DNA of 64,000 bases from Azospirillum picis (GCF_017876115.1 NZ_JAGINO010000012.1:1-64000); one strand, 5' to 3'; shown: positions 50,857-61,151, numbered from the stretch's first letter. Notes: generated by a model from the sequence alone, not told the origin. Program-made: numbers and translations.

Positions 50857-52584
50857 TCAGCGCAGAAGGTTGGTGCGGGCGAGGTCGATCAGTTCGTCGC
50901 CCCGGCCGTTCATCACGGCCTGCAGGGCCCACAGGCCGAAGCCCTTGACCTGGGATGCCTCGATGGTCGGCGGCAGCGCCAGTTCCTGGGCCGCCGTGAC
51001 CACGTCCAGCAGGGCCGGCCCGGGATGGTCGAGAACCTCGCGGATCGCGGCGTCGAGTTCGCCCGGATCCTCGACGCGGACCGCATGGACGCCGGCGGCC
51101 CGCGCCATGGCGGCGAAGTCGGGGTTCTGAAGATCTGTGCCGGTTTCCAGGAACCCCGCCCCCTTCATCTCCAGCGCGACGAACCCGAGACTGCCGTTGT
51201 TGTAGATCACCACCTTGACCGGGAGCTTCTGCTGGTTGAGGGTCAGGAAGTCCCCCATCAGCATCGAGAAGCCGCCGTCGCCGGACAGGCTGATGATCTG
51301 CCGACCGGGAAACGCCGCCTGGGCGCCGATCGCCTGCGGCATCGCGTTGGCCATCGACCCGTGCGACAGCGAGCCGATCATCCGGCGCCGGCCGTTCATC
51401 TTGAGATAGCGTGCCGCCCATACCGTCGGCGTGCCGACGTCGAAGGTGAACACGGCGTCGTCCGTTGCGTGCTCGCTGAGCAGCCGGGTGAGGTATTGCG
51501 GATGGATCGGCTTGTGCCCCGGCTTGCCGGTGGCGAGATCGTCGAGCCCCTCGCGCGCCGCGCGGTAGTTGACGAGGCTGCCGGCGAGATGGCTGTCGTC
51601 GGTTTTCGCGGTCAGCCGAGGCAACAGCGCCTGGATGGTCGCGTTCACGTCGCCGACCAGCGCAAGGTCGAGCGGCGTGCGATGCCCGAGATTCTCGGCG
51701 CGCAGGTCGACCTGCGCGATCTTGGCGCCGGTCGGATAGAACTGCCGATACGGGAAGTCCGTGCCGAGCATCAGCAGCGTGTCGCACTCCTTCATCGCCC
51801 GGTAGCCCGAGGAGAAGCCCAGCATGCCGGTGAGCCCGACGTCGAAGGGGTTGTCCCACTCGACATGCTCCTTGCCGCCGAGCGCATGGACGATGGGCGC
51901 CTTCAGCGTCTCCGCAAGCTTGATCAGCGGGTCATGCGCGCCCTGGCAGCCGCGGCCGCAGAACAGCGTGATGCGGCTCCCGCCGTTGAGGAGGTCGGCG
52001 AGCGCATCGAGTTCGTCGGGGGCGGGAGCCGTGACCGGCTGGCGGATCGCCAGCGCGGCCGGGGCGGAGAAGGGCGCCTCGAAATCCTCCAGCGCGATGT
52101 CTCCCGGAATGACGATGACGGAAACGCTCCGCCGTCCGATGGCGCTGCGGATCGCCGCCTCCAGGACCCCCGGAAGCTGCGAGGGATGCGAGACCAGTTC
52201 GCAGAAGTCGCTGCAGCCGCGGAAGAGTTCCTCCGGCTTCGTCTCCTGGAAATAGTTGCGGCCGATCTCGGCCGACGGGATCTGCGCGGCGATGGCCAGC
52301 ACCGGCACGCGAGTCCGGTGGCAATCATAGAGACCGTTGATGAGATGGAGGTTGCCCGGTCCGCAGGAACCGGCGCAGACGGCCAGCCCGCCGGTCAGGG
52401 CGGCCTCCGCGCCCGCGGCGAAGGCAGCGACCTCCTCGTGGCGGACGTGCACCCAGTCGATGCTGCGCTTGCGGCGGAGCGAGTCCGTCAGCCCGTTCAG
52501 ACTGTCGCCGACGACGCCGTAGATGCGGCGCACGCCGGTCGCTTGGAGAATGTCCGTGATCAGGTCGGCGACCTTCTGCGTCAT
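50857..52584 (-). CDS. poxB: Pyruvate dehydrogenase (quinone), PoxB
   Basis: 575 residues, close to E. coli PoxB (572). The N-terminal TPP region has [14 protein letters not shown] with the catalytic Glu. The middle domain binds FAD. The C-terminal TPP motif is [20 protein letters not shown] to NNGSLG. The last residues [16 protein letters not shown] strongly resemble the membrane-binding C-terminal helix of PoxB. The enzyme oxidises pyruvate to acetate and CO2, passing electrons to the quinone pool at the membrane. It is 47 bases downstream of mqo and probably in the same operon. Confidence 0.93.
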   Translation of the reverse strand: MTQKVADLITDILQATGVRRIYGVVGDSLNGLTDSLRRKRSIDWVHVRHEEVAAFAAGAEAALTGGLAVCAGSCGPGNLHLINGLYDCHRTRVPVLAIAAQIPSAEIGRNYFQETKPEELFRGCSDFCELVSHPSQLPGVLEAAIRSAIGRRSVSVIVIPGDIALEDFEAPFSAPAALAIRQPVTAPAPDELDALADLLNGGSRITLFCGRGCQGAHDPLIKLAETLKAPIVHALGGKEHVEWDNPFDVGLTGMLGFSSGYRAMKECDTLLMLGTDFPYRQFYPTGAKIAQVDLRAENLGHRTPLDLALVGDVNATIQALLPRLTAKTDDSHLAGSLVNYRAAREGLDDLATGKPGHKPIHPQYLTRLLSEHATDDAVFTFDVGTPTVWAARYLKMNGRRRMIGSLSHGSMANAMPQAIGAQAAFPGRQIISLSGDGGFSMLMGDFLTLNQQKLPVKVVIYNNGSLGFVALEMKGAGFLETGTDLQNPDFAAMARAAGVHAVRVEDPGELDAAIREVLDHPGPALLDVVTAAQELALPPTIEASQVKGFGLWALQAVMNGRGDELIDLARTNLLR

Positions 52585-52631
52585 GATCGGATGCTCCCGG
52601 AATTGGCCTGCTGGCGTGGCAAGGCCCAAGG

Positions 52632-54128
52632 TCAGACGAAGTCGAGCTTGAGGGTTCCGGCGGTGCTAGCGCGGATGGCGCGGCAGGCGGCTGCGTCCTG
52701 CTTGAGATCGATTCCGTAGGTTGGAATCATCGTTTTCAATCCTTCCAGCCATCCGTCCGGCGTCAGCCGGTCGGCGAAACACCTCTCCAGCACCTCGATG
52801 GCGATGAAGGCGGCCGTCGAGGCACCCGGCGAGGCACCCAACAGCGCAACGAAGGATTTGTCGGCACTCGCCACCAGCTCGGTGCCGAATTCGAGGACGC
52901 CGGCGTGCTGCTGGTCCGGCTTGATGATCTGGACGCGCTGGCCGGCGACGGCCTGCTGCCAATCCTCGCGCTGTGCACGGGGGAAGAATGCCTGGAGTGC
53001 GGCGAACTGGTGCTCGGCCGTCTGAAGCACCTGGCCGATCAGGTATTCGCTGAGCTGCCAGTTGTCGCGGGCGACCGCCAGCATGGGAAGGATGTTCCCC
53101 GGCTCGATCGAGCGGAAGAGGTCGGAATAGGAGCCGTGTTTCAGAAACTTGCTGGAGAACCCGGCGTAGGGGCCGAACAGCAGCGAACGCTTGCCCCCGA
53201 CGATGCGGGTGTCGAGATGGGGGACCGACATCGGCGGCGAGCCGTGCGCGGCCTTGCCGTAGACCTTGGCGTGATGCCGTGCGCTGACCGTATCCACGTC
53301 GCAGCGCAGCCAGATGCCGCTGACCGGGAACCCGCCGTAGCCGTGCCCTTCCGGGATGCCGGACTTTTGCAGGATGGCGAGCGCGCCACCGCCGGCCCCG
53401 GCGAAGACGAAGCGTGCGGAGATGGCCTTGCGTTCGCCGGTCGCGACCTCCTCGACGGTCACGAGCCAGCGGCCGCCCCCGTCGCGCGCCAGATCGACCA
53501 CACGGTGCTTGTAGTGGACCGCGAAGCCGGCCTGCGCGCGGAGCTGCGCCACCAGCAGATGGGTGAGCGCACCGTAGTCGACATCCGCCCCGCTCACGAT
53601 CCGCGTCGCCGCGACCGTCTGGCCGGCGTCGCGCCCCTCCATGACCAGAGGCGCCCAGTCGGCGATCCGCCGATGGTCGTCACTGAACTCCATGCCATGG
53701 TAGCAGTGATGAGCGGCCATCTCACGGTAGCGCCGCCGCAGGAAGTCGACATTCTCGTCGCCCCAGACGAAGCTCATGTGCGGGCAGGGATGAAGGAAGG
53801 CCCGCGGATCCGGAATCGCCCCCTTGGCGACGAGATGTGACCAGAGCTGGCGCGAGAGGTCGAACTCCGTGTTGACTTCCAGTGCCTTCGCGATGTCGAT
53901 CGTGCCGTCGGCACGCTGCGGCGTGTAGTTCAGCTCGCAGTTGGCCGCATGGCCGGTGCCGGCGTTGTTCCATGCCTGCGAGCTTTCCTGGCCGCAGTCG
54001 TGCAGCGTCTCGAGCATCACGACGTCCAGCGACGGTTCGAGCTCCTTGAGGATCGTGCCGAGCGTCGCGCTCATGATGCCGGCGCCGATCAGCACTACGT
54101 CGGCGGATTTCGAGACATCCGCGGTCAT
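52632..54128 (-). CDS. mqo: Malate:quinone oxidoreductase
   Basis: 498 residues, family length. The FAD motif [17 protein letters not shown] and blocks such as [43 protein letters not shown] and [20 protein letters not shown] identify Mqo. It oxidises malate to oxaloacetate and reduces quinone at the inner membrane. The start overlaps the cupin stop by ATGA. In an operon with fumarase it would take the product of FumC straight to the quinone pool. Confidence 0.95.
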   Translation of the reverse strand: MTADVSKSADVVLIGAGIMSATLGTILKELEPSLDVVMLETLHDCGQESSQAWNNAGTGHAANCELNYTPQRADGTIDIAKALEVNTEFDLSRQLWSHLVAKGAIPDPRAFLHPCPHMSFVWGDENVDFLRRRYREMAAHHCYHGMEFSDDHRRIADWAPLVMEGRDAGQTVAATRIVSGADVDYGALTHLLVAQLRAQAGFAVHYKHRVVDLARDGGGRWLVTVEEVATGERKAISARFVFAGAGGGALAILQKSGIPEGHGYGGFPVSGIWLRCDVDTVSARHHAKVYGKAAHGSPPMSVPHLDTRIVGGKRSLLFGPYAGFSSKFLKHGSYSDLFRSIEPGNILPMLAVARDNWQLSEYLIGQVLQTAEHQFAALQAFFPRAQREDWQQAVAGQRVQIIKPDQQHAGVLEFGTELVASADKSFVALLGASPGASTAAFIAIEVLERCFADRLTPDGWLEGLKTMIPTYGIDLKQDAAACRAIRASTAGTLKLDFV

Positions 54129-54523
54129 GCGCGCAGCTCCTTTGCCGGCACGAAGGGCAGCGCAGCGCCGTCGCGGTAGACGACATAGGCGCGGCGCCAG
54201 GGCTCGTTGCCGATCAGGCGCCATGTGTGCCCGGTGCCGCTGTTGTCCTGTGCGAGCAGAATGTCGCCGGGCCTGATCGTGAAGGTCGCGCCGGACTTCA
54301 TCTCGAACTCGAGCGTGCCCGACAGGGTGATCACGAAGCGCGGCACCGGGTCCTGGTGCCAGCCATAGGAGCCACCGGACCGCGTCTCCTGGAAAGAGAT
54401 CTCGGCGGCCGGAACGGCCTTGCCGACGGCGTCGCCGCGCATGCCCTCCGCAAGGTCGATCCAGCCCTCCTCGAACAGCGAGTTTCCGTCCTCGCCGGTC
54501 CACATGCGAACGCAGCGTATCAT
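54125..54523 (-). CDS. Cupin-domain protein
   Basis: 132 residues forming one cupin barrel. Motif 1 is reduced to [20 protein letters not shown] and motif 2 is [19 protein letters not shown], so metal ligands are His at both ends but fewer than in canonical cupins. Its role is unknown; it could be a sensor or binding subunit for the operon. ATGA overlaps link it to thrE-like upstream and mqo downstream. GGGAG lies 7 bases before the ATG. Confidence 0.85.
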   Translation of the reverse strand: MIRCVRMWTGEDGNSLFEEGWIDLAEGMRGDAVGKAVPAAEISFQETRSGGSYGWHQDPVPRFVITLSGTLEFEMKSGATFTIRPGDILLAQDNSGTGHTWRLIGNEPWRRAYVVYRDGAALPFVPAKELRA

Positions 54524-55800
54524 CGTGAGGCTCCCTTGGAAGCGGTGGATGGAGCGACGCCGCCGGGACGCGGCGCGGCAAGCGCAAGGCAGAGGCCGAT
54601 GGCGATGGACGCCGTCACCACCACGGCCGTCACGGCGAGACCGATCGTTTCCCCGACCAGTGCCGACGGCGCCGCACCGCCGCTGGCCATGATCGACAGG
54701 CCGCCGATCCCGGCGCGGAACGCGTAGGAACCGGGGATCATCGCCACGACGCCTGGAAAGGCGAAGGTGACGGCGGGGGCATGCAGCCTGCCCGCCAGCT
54801 TGCGGGCAACCAGGGCAGCAGCGAAAGCCCCAAGAAGGCTGGCGGCACCGAGCGCGAGGCCGAGATGCTCGGCCACCGTCCTCAAGCCGTGGCCGGCCAT
54901 GCCGCAGATCACGCAGATCCAGGCGGCGCGGGCCGGCACATTGAACAGCAGCGCATAGCCGCCTCCCGCCAGACCGGCGAACAGGACGTCCTCGGCCGAA
55001 GGAAGCAGGGGTAAGGTGCCGCCGACCGGCAGCGTGTCGCCCGCGAGGCCGGCGGCGCGGAACAGGCCGACCGTGATCGCCAATACGGTGACGGCGCCCA
55101 GCATGAGACGCCCGATGCCGGTCCCGACATGTTTTCCCAACAGGTCGCGCACGCCGTTGAGGAGCGGGACGCCGGGCACCAGGATCATGCCGGCCACGAC
55201 GAGGCACAATGTCGGTGGAATGTCCGGAAATGCCTTCATGGCGAGCGCGCCCACGAGGCCGCCCGCGAATGCGGCAAGGCCCGCCGCCGCGACCGGGTTC
55301 ACGGTGGCCGCCGCCAGAAGCTGTCGCACGAGCTGCGTGGCGACGCCGACGAGGCAGGACACGCCGACGACCGCCCAGAGAGCCCCGAAGAGGCGCGCCA
55401 GCGAGGCGGCGGTGACGCCCATGGCGACGGCCACCAGCCAGGGCGGAAAGCGGTTGCCGCCGTGCTCCACGCGATCGAGGGACCGGTCGATCCCGGAGAG
55501 GTCGGAGGATAGCGGAATGTCACCGTTCCGGATCCCGTCCAGTGCCGCCAGCGCACCCATGTTCACGGTGATGGCGGTGATGGCCGGGCCGAGGCGCGTG
55601 TGGAACCCCTCGCCATCCTCGATCGTCAGGAGCAGCCCTTCCAGCCCGACGAGCAGATGCACCCGATGGCCGAGCCGCGCCGCGAACGCTGTAACGGCGT
55701 CCTGCACATGGGCCGTGTCGGCCCCGTTGACCAGCATGAGCCGGCCGAGCCGCAGGGTGACATGCGCCACGTCATGCGCCGGGGCGGCCTGGGGGACCAT
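54520..55800 (-). CDS. ThrE-family threonine/serine exporter-like membrane protein
   Basis: 426 residues. The N-terminal soluble ThrE domain (about 1-110; [20 protein letters not shown]) precedes about ten membrane helices from residue 118 on ([20 protein letters not shown] onward), matching the fused ThrE/DUF3815 layout. Relatives export threonine and serine, and some move dicarboxylates such as succinate (YjjPB). A dicarboxylate or malate/succinate role would suit a place between fumC and mqo. Start and stop overlap both neighbours (TGATG and ATGA). Confidence 0.88.
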   Translation of the reverse strand: MVPQAAPAHDVAHVTLRLGRLMLVNGADTAHVQDAVTAFAARLGHRVHLLVGLEGLLLTIEDGEGFHTRLGPAITAITVNMGALAALDGIRNGDIPLSSDLSGIDRSLDRVEHGGNRFPPWLVAVAMGVTAASLARLFGALWAVVGVSCLVGVATQLVRQLLAAATVNPVAAAGLAAFAGGLVGALAMKAFPDIPPTLCLVVAGMILVPGVPLLNGVRDLLGKHVGTGIGRLMLGAVTVLAITVGLFRAAGLAGDTLPVGGTLPLLPSAEDVLFAGLAGGGYALLFNVPARAAWICVICGMAGHGLRTVAEHLGLALGAASLLGAFAAALVARKLAGRLHAPAVTFAFPGVVAMIPGSYAFRAGIGGLSIMASGGAAPSALVGETIGLAVTAVVVTASIAIGLCLALAAPRPGGVAPSTASKGASR

Positions 55801-57257
55801 CAGGCACCCGCGAGGCCATGGCCGACCATCTCGATCGGCTTGACGATCCTGTCGAACGTCGCCTCATCGACCTTCCCGGAGGCCAGCGCCGCCTGCCTGA
55901 GGGTCAGATTGCCGGCGATCGCCGTCTCGGCGATGTGCGCCGCGTTCTGGTAGCCGATGACCGGCGACAGCGCGGTGACCAGCATGACGCTGCCTTCGAC
56001 ATACTGCTCGATCCGGTCGCGGTTGAGAGCGGTGCCTTCCACCGAGAAGATGCGGAACTTCTCACAGCCGTCGGCGAGGATGCGGGCCGAATGCAGGAAA
56101 TTGCTGATGATGACCGGGCGCATCGCATTCAGCTCGAAATTGCCCTGGCTTCCCGCGAAGGCAACGGCGCTGTCGTTGCCCATCACCTGGATGCAGATCA
56201 TCACCATCGCCTCGCACTGGGTCGGGTTGACCTTGCCGGGCATGATGGACGACCCCGGCTCGTTGCTCGGCAGCAGCAGCTCGCCGAAACCGCAGCGCGG
56301 CCCGGAGGCGAGCCAGCGCATGTCGTTGGCGATCTTCATCAGCGCCACCGCGAGATCGCGCAGCGCGCCATGGGCACGAACCATGGTGTCGAGCGACCCC
56401 TGGGCCGTGAACTTGTTCGGTGCCGTGACGAAGGGCCTGCCGGTCAGTTCCGCGATCTTCGCCGCGACATCCGCCGCAAAACCCTTTGGGGCGTTGAGGC
56501 CGGTTCCAACCGCGGTGCCGCCGACCGCAAGCTGGTAGAGGCCGGACCGGCTGGCCTCGATCGCCGCGAGCGCGTCGCGAATCTGGCCTGCCCAGCCGTG
56601 CCATTCCTGGCCGACGGTGAGTGGAACCGCATCCTCCAGGTGGGTGCGGCCGATCTTGACCACGTCCATCCAGTCGTCCGCCTTGCATTCGATGGTTTCG
56701 ACGAGCGCCGTGACCTGCGGAATGACTTGGTCGTCGATCGCCGCCACGGCGGCGATGTGCATGGCGGTCGGAAAGGTATCGTTCGAGGACTGGCCCATAT
56801 TGACGTCATCGTTCGGGCCGACCGGCATCTGCGAGCCGGGTACGCCGCCGAGGAGCTGGATCGCCCGGTTGGAGATGACCTCGTTGACGTTCATGTTGCT
56901 CTGCGTGCCGGAGCCGGTCTGCCAGACGAAGAGGGGGAAGTGCCCGTCCAATTCGCCGTCGATGGTCTCGTCGGCTGCCCGCAGGATCGCGTCCGCCTTC
57001 CAGGCCGGCAAGCGTCCTGCCGCCTGGTTCACCAGCGCGCACGCCTTCTTCACATAGCCATACGCATGATAGACGGCTTTCGGCATGCGGTCGCTGCCGA
57101 TCGAGAAATGCTCGAGCGAACGCTGTGTCTGTGCGCCCCAATACCGGTCGGCAGGCACATCGACGGTGCCCATGCTGTCGAATTCCCGTCGCATGCCTTT
57201 GTCAGGGAGGCCAATCGGCAGATCCAGCAAATTTGGAGTAGTCGCCTCGTGCGGCAT
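55800..57257 (-). CDS. fumC: Class II fumarate hydratase
   Basis: 485 residues. Family motifs are TGSGTQSNMNVNEVISNRA, MGQSSNDTFPTAMH and the signature GSSIMPGKVNPTQCE, with catalytic His in KIGRTHLEDAVPL. It interconverts fumarate and malate without an iron-sulfur cluster and so resists oxidative stress. Start is ATG 57257 with AAGGAG upstream. It is the first gene of the operon fumC-thrE-like-cupin-mqo-poxB. Confidence 0.95.
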   Translation of the reverse strand: MPHEATTPNLLDLPIGLPDKGMRREFDSMGTVDVPADRYWGAQTQRSLEHFSIGSDRMPKAVYHAYGYVKKACALVNQAAGRLPAWKADAILRAADETIDGELDGHFPLFVWQTGSGTQSNMNVNEVISNRAIQLLGGVPGSQMPVGPNDDVNMGQSSNDTFPTAMHIAAVAAIDDQVIPQVTALVETIECKADDWMDVVKIGRTHLEDAVPLTVGQEWHGWAGQIRDALAAIEASRSGLYQLAVGGTAVGTGLNAPKGFAADVAAKIAELTGRPFVTAPNKFTAQGSLDTMVRAHGALRDLAVALMKIANDMRWLASGPRCGFGELLLPSNEPGSSIMPGKVNPTQCEAMVMICIQVMGNDSAVAFAGSQGNFELNAMRPVIISNFLHSARILADGCEKFRIFSVEGTALNRDRIEQYVEGSVMLVTALSPVIGYQNAAHIAETAIAGNLTLRQAALASGKVDEATFDRIVKPIEMVGHGLAGA

Positions 57258-57946
57258 CGCTGTCGGCTCCTTGTTTCCAAAGAGAAGCGGTACATTGCGG
57301 TCATGCCCATGCTCAGCGGCATCAAAAGAACGTTGCACTGCATCGGTCTTATCGGATTCAATCTGACACTCGATGACGCACCCATCAACTATACCTACAG
57401 ATGGCTAGCGTTCCTTCGAGCAGACGCATACAAGCCACCGCACATATTCAGCTCCTCTTGCTCGCGAACGCCGGCCGCCAGCCGTCCCCGCACTCCCGCC
57501 GGCTGCGGTTCGACCGGCAGGACGATTCAGTCCTGAGGGCTGGCGCGGCCTGGGGCATGTGCGCTCCGGCCACCGGACGGCGGCTGCGCCATCGTTCCGC
57601 TGACCATCGGGACGGCGCCCACACCGATCCGCCCGCCACATGCGAGGGGCAGGGTAGCAGCGCTTTTCCGGCCCTGATGCCAAAGATGAAGAGAATGGGG
57701 GCGCAAATTCATACCATGACAACTCAACCCGACAACCAGGAGTCATCCGCAGGAATTATTTTGAACTGCCTCACAATAGCGGCGCCAGGTTGAAAAAAGG
57801 GTCTGGCGGCAAAAATATTCGCATCCGATTACAAAGCTGAAACCAGATCACTCAATTGCTTCATCGACAGATGCCGATAACCTTGAGCACAATTCGCCGC
57901 GATGGATTTTCACTCCCTATGACATCGCGCCGGAAAAGGTTTTCTC
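57258..57946. promoter_or_regulatory. Divergent intergenic region between fumC and the BLUF gene
   Basis: 689 bases with the promoters of two divergent genes. The part near the BLUF start (57740-57940) is AT-rich. Open frames up to 130 codons cross the middle on both strands but show no ribosome site or family similarity. No operator motif stood out. Confidence 0.4.
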
Positions 57947-58441
57947 ATGGTGATCCGTGTTTTCAGGAGTGAGATGAAGTTTATCATGCCCTACCCCGAC
58001 ATTCAGGATTTATGCATTTCGGCTGCCCGCTACAACAGGGATGCCGACGTGACAGGCTTCATGATCGAATGCGGCGGCGTCTTCCTCCAGGCCGTGGAAG
58101 GTCGGGAGGAGGCGGTTGATACAGTCCTGCACAGAACGCGGCGCGACAGCCGGCACCACCACATCGACCATCTGCTCTCCATCGATGGAGCGGCGCGACG
58201 GCAGTTCGGTGCCTGGGCCATGAACCTGATGTTCCTGGATGACGCGCGTCTCTGGCGACGGGCGGTCGGTCCCCTGAAGGAGTATGACGACTTCCTTCTC
58301 CGCTCGCGGGACCCCGTGTTTTCGCTGGGCCTGCTGTCGCTCGCCTACCGGTTCGCGTGCTCCGCGATGGAGGTTGATCCTGCTGCGGTCGGGCTGAAAC
58401 GCGGACGCGTGCCGAGTGCCGCTCAAATGCTGAAAAGCTGA
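57947..58441 (+). CDS. BLUF-domain protein with Tyr-to-Phe change at the photoactive site
   Basis: 164 residues: a BLUF domain (1-95) and a helical C-terminus. Aligned to AppA, the key residues are Phe6 (AppA Tyr21), Asn30 (Asn45), Gln48 in GVFLQAVEG (Gln63), Trp90 and Met92 (FGAWAM; Trp104, Met106). All flavin-contact residues are kept except the Tyr, which is Phe (VIRVFRSEM). In AppA, Y21F abolishes the photocycle, so this protein may bind flavin without responding to light in the usual way. AAAAGG lies upstream. A later ATG would remove the first strand. Confidence 0.85.
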   Translation: MVIRVFRSEMKFIMPYPDIQDLCISAARYNRDADVTGFMIECGGVFLQAVEGREEAVDTVLHRTRRDSRHHHIDHLLSIDGAARRQFGAWAMNLMFLDDARLWRRAVGPLKEYDDFLLRSRDPVFSLGLLSLAYRFACSAMEVDPAAVGLKRGRVPSAAQMLKS

Positions 58442-58588
58442 GGACAAGCAGCGCAGGCGCAGGCTTGGCCTGGATGGGCGTGATTTCACCCAAGACACAC
58501 TTGACCCAGGTCAACCATACTTTCGGACCAAAGCCTTAGCGTGATCCTCATTGCAACAGCAGACTGATCGAGCCTCAAGGAGGCTGCA

Positions 58589-58816
58589 ATGAACGTCACC
58601 GTGATTTTCCAGCAGCCTGAAGACCCCTATATGCTCGGACGCATCTCGATGCCCGACTACAGCAGTGCTGCCTGCTACATCATGCAGCATCTGCCGACCT
58701 CCGCCCGATCCAGCGCCATCATTGAAGATCAGGCTGGGCACCGCTCCACGCAGCCTCATATCCAGATGCATTACGAACTCCTGGCGGCCCGGCACGCCAG
58801 ACGGGCCGGGCATTGA
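58589..58816 (+). CDS. Small protein of unknown function (75 residues)
   Basis: A strong Shine-Dalgarno AAGGAGG six bases before ATG 58589 makes this a likely real gene. The protein is MNVTVIFQQPEDPYMLGRIS onward, with no membrane segment or cysteine pair apart from a single Cys in ACYIMQHLP. It is hydrophilic toward the end and rich in Ser, Ala, His. I recognise no family. It lies 147 bases after the BLUF gene on the same strand and could be part of its output, but nothing shows this. Confidence 0.6.
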   Translation: MNVTVIFQQPEDPYMLGRISMPDYSSAACYIMQHLPTSARSSAIIEDQAGHRSTQPHIQMHYELLAARHARRAGH

Positions 58817-59049
58817 GAGTGCCAGCCGATCCCACCCGGGAGGTGCCGGACGCACGGCTGGCCGGCCATGTGTCCGGGGGTGGCTTCATGGTCATGATCC
58901 GAGCCCTCCCCTGCTTCAGCGGGCGGCCAATCTGGTTCGGCCGGTCGTCCGGGGTCTTGATCGCCTTGCCGACCCGGCGATGACGGCGCGCGAGACCACT
59001 CCAGCGAATCAAATAGACACCACGTTCTAAAATAACTATTCTAATTGGC

Positions 59050-59682
59050 ATGGTCAGAACCGCACGCTTCACCGAGCACGACTTCATCGATGCCACGATC
59101 GCGCTCGTCGCCGAGGGCGGTCCCGCTGCCGCCACCATGCAGGCGATCGCCCGGCGGGTGGGTGCGCCCACGGGCTCGATCTATCACCGGTTCGACTCCC
59201 GCGCCGCCGTCCTCGGCATGGCCTGGAATACGGCCTACGCATCCCTTGTCAGGACCCTGGCCCCGCTGCTTCGCGACGGCCGCCCCCGCGAGGCGGCGCT
59301 GGCCATCCTGCCATGGTCCCGGGAGGACGGGTACCGTGCCCGCTTCCTGCTCCTGAACGAGCCGGTCTCCCTGTTCGAGGACAGCCCGCCCCCGGCACCG
59401 CTGAGGCAGGCGCTCGAGCAGCTGGAAGGCGAGCTGGACGCCGCCTTTCAGGCTTGCGTCGCGGCGTGCGGGGACGGAACGGCCTGCGACGAACAACTGG
59501 CACGGGCCAAGTTCCTGATCTTCGACGCGCCGATCGCCATTCTCCGGCCCTACCTCTCGCGGGGCGCTCCGCCGCCGTCCTTTGCGGAGCGGATGATCGC
59601 CGAACTCCATTGCGGGATGCCGATCGCCGGCATGCGGGGCGGCGGACGGTTGCCGCCGAACGCCGATGCACGTCTCCCCTGA
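59050..59682 (+). CDS. TetR-family regulator
   Basis: 210 residues. The helix-turn-helix is FIDATIALVAEGGPAAATMQ, AIARRVGAPTGSIYHRFDSR. The C-terminal domain is not recognised. It ends 13 bases before the methionine aminopeptidase gene, so the two may be co-transcribed. The upstream DNA has a direct repeat TTCTAA at 59025 and 59039, a candidate promoter or operator half-site pair. The start ATG 59050 has no clear ribosome site. Confidence 0.88.
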   Translation: MVRTARFTEHDFIDATIALVAEGGPAAATMQAIARRVGAPTGSIYHRFDSRAAVLGMAWNTAYASLVRTLAPLLRDGRPREAALAILPWSREDGYRARFLLLNEPVSLFEDSPPPAPLRQALEQLEGELDAAFQACVAACGDGTACDEQLARAKFLIFDAPIAILRPYLSRGAPPPSFAERMIAELHCGMPIAGMRGGGRLPPNADARLP

Positions 59683-59695
59683 TACAGGACCGCTG

Positions 59696-60505
59696 ATGAC
59701 CGAACTCCCCGCCCCCAGAAGCATCAAGCTCCACGCACCGGAGGATTTCGCCGGAATGCGCGCGGCAGGCCGCCTCGCCGCGGCGACTCTGGACATGATC
59801 ACTCCCCATGTCAGGGCGGGCATCACCACGGCGGAGCTTGACCGCCTCTGCCACGACCACATCGTCGGGCATGGGGCCACGCCGGCGTCGCTGGGTTACC
59901 GTGGCTATGCCCATGCGACCTGCATCTCGGTCAACCATGTCGTCTGCCACGGCATCCCCGGCGACCGGAGGCTGGTGGACGGCGACATCCTCAACATCGA
60001 TCTGGCGGTGATCGTCGACGGCTGGCACGGCGACAGCAGCCGCATGTATGGAGTGGGCAAGCTCGGCCTGCGCGCGAGGCGCCTCATCGACGTGACCTAT
60101 GAGGCCATGATGCGCGGCATCGAGGCCATCCGGCCCGGTGCGACCGTCGGCGACATCGGCTTCGCCATGCAGCGCTGGGTGGAGGCGGAACGCTTCACCG
60201 TCGTCCGCGACTTCTGTGGCCACGGCCTGGGCCGCATCTACCACGATGCACCGGACGTGCTGAATTACGGCCGGCCCGGCGAGGGCCAGGAGCTGTTGCC
60301 GGGAATGTTCCTGACGGTCGAGCCGATGGTCAACGCCGGGCGTCCCGACGTCAAGATTCTCGGCGACGGATGGACCGCCGTCAGCCGGGACCGGAGCCTC
60401 TCGGCGCAGTTCGAACACAGCGTCGGCGTGACCGAGACCGGCTACGAGATCTTCACCCTGTCGCCTGCGCACTTCACCAAGCCCCCCTACCCGCCCGTCG
60501 GATGA
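59696..60505 (+). CDS. map: Type I methionine aminopeptidase (probable second copy)
   Basis: 269 residues. Metal ligands of the pita-bread fold are present: Asp in ILNIDLAVIVDGWHGD (two Asp 11 apart), His in GHGLGRIYH, Glu in TVEPM and Glu in FEHSVGVTETG, with the substrate His in VCHGIPGD. It removes the initiator Met from nascent proteins. Linkage to a TetR and an AAA kinase gene is unlike the housekeeping map locus, so this is probably an accessory paralogue. AGGA lies 6 bases before ATG 59696. Confidence 0.92.
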   Translation: MTELPAPRSIKLHAPEDFAGMRAAGRLAAATLDMITPHVRAGITTAELDRLCHDHIVGHGATPASLGYRGYAHATCISVNHVVCHGIPGDRRLVDGDILNIDLAVIVDGWHGDSSRMYGVGKLGLRARRLIDVTYEAMMRGIEAIRPGATVGDIGFAMQRWVEAERFTVVRDFCGHGLGRIYHDAPDVLNYGRPGEGQELLPGMFLTVEPMVNAGRPDVKILGDGWTAVSRDRSLSAQFEHSVGVTETGYEIFTLSPAHFTKPPYPPVG

Positions 60506-60537
60506 AGAGAATCGGGGAAACCGGACAGGATCGCCGC

Positions 60538-61083
60538 ATGCTCGTCATCTTCGGAGGGCTGCCGGGCACCGGCAAGAGCACCATCGCCAGACAGGTGGCG
60601 GACAAAATTGGCGCGTCTTACCTGCGGATCGATTCCATCGAGCAGGCCATCCGGTCGTCCGGCGCTCTGCCGCCGGGAAGCGACGTCGGACCGGCGGGAT
60701 ACATGGCGGCCCAGCGGATCGCCGCCGACAACCTGCGTCTTGGCCGCAGCGTCGTGGTGGACTCGGTCAATCCGCTGACGATCACGCGTGACGCCTACCG
60801 CGATGTCGCCGTGAGGTCGGATGCACCGTTCATCGAGATCGAACTCGTCTGTTCCGACCCTGCCCTGCACCGCCACCGGTTGGAAAGCCGCGCGTGCGAC
60901 ATCGAGGGACTGGTGCCGCCGACCTGGGATCAGGTCGTCACCCGCCCCTACGACCCCTGGCACCGGCCATGCCTGCAACTCGACACCGCACGTCTGCCGG
61001 CCGGCCGATGCGTGGAGTTGATCCTGCAGGCTGTTTCGGCCCACGGCCTTCGCCGACCCGCTCCCGCGGCATCGGATGCCTGA
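60538..61083 (+). CDS. P-loop AAA/kinase-like protein
   Basis: 181 residues. Walker A is GGLPGTGKST near the N-terminus (FGGLPGTGKSTIARQV), followed by YLRIDSIEQAIR and a lid with ESRACDIEGLVPPTWDQV. This is the AAA_33/zeta-like small-molecule kinase group; the phosphate acceptor is unknown. ATG 60538 has AGGA 8 bases upstream and begins just before the first strand; an ATG at 60502 overlapping the map stop (ATGA) is the alternative. Co-transcription with map is likely. Confidence 0.85.
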   Translation: MLVIFGGLPGTGKSTIARQVADKIGASYLRIDSIEQAIRSSGALPPGSDVGPAGYMAAQRIAADNLRLGRSVVVDSVNPLTITRDAYRDVAVRSDAPFIEIELVCSDPALHRHRLESRACDIEGLVPPTWDQVVTRPYDPWHRPCLQLDTARLPAGRCVELILQAVSAHGLRRPAPAASDA

Positions 61084-61095
61084 GCGGGCGCTAGA

Positions 61096-61138
61096 GTGTG
61101 ATCGGTTCAAGCGGTATCGCTTGAAACGTGAATCACAC
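61096..61138. repeat. Nested palindrome after the AAA kinase gene
   Basis: Outer arms GTGTGAT (61096-61102) / ATCACAC (61132-61138) enclose an inner stem TTCAAGCG / CGCTTGAA with loop GTAT. It is a REP-like intergenic structure 12 bases after the gene end and may also terminate transcription. Confidence 0.7.
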
Positions 61139-61151
61139 GGAAAACCAAAAG

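Noticed and set aside
57401..57793. A 130-codon open frame between fumC and the BLUF gene
   Set aside because: Arg/Ser/Pro-rich random-looking sequence with a competing frame on the other strand and no ribosome site.
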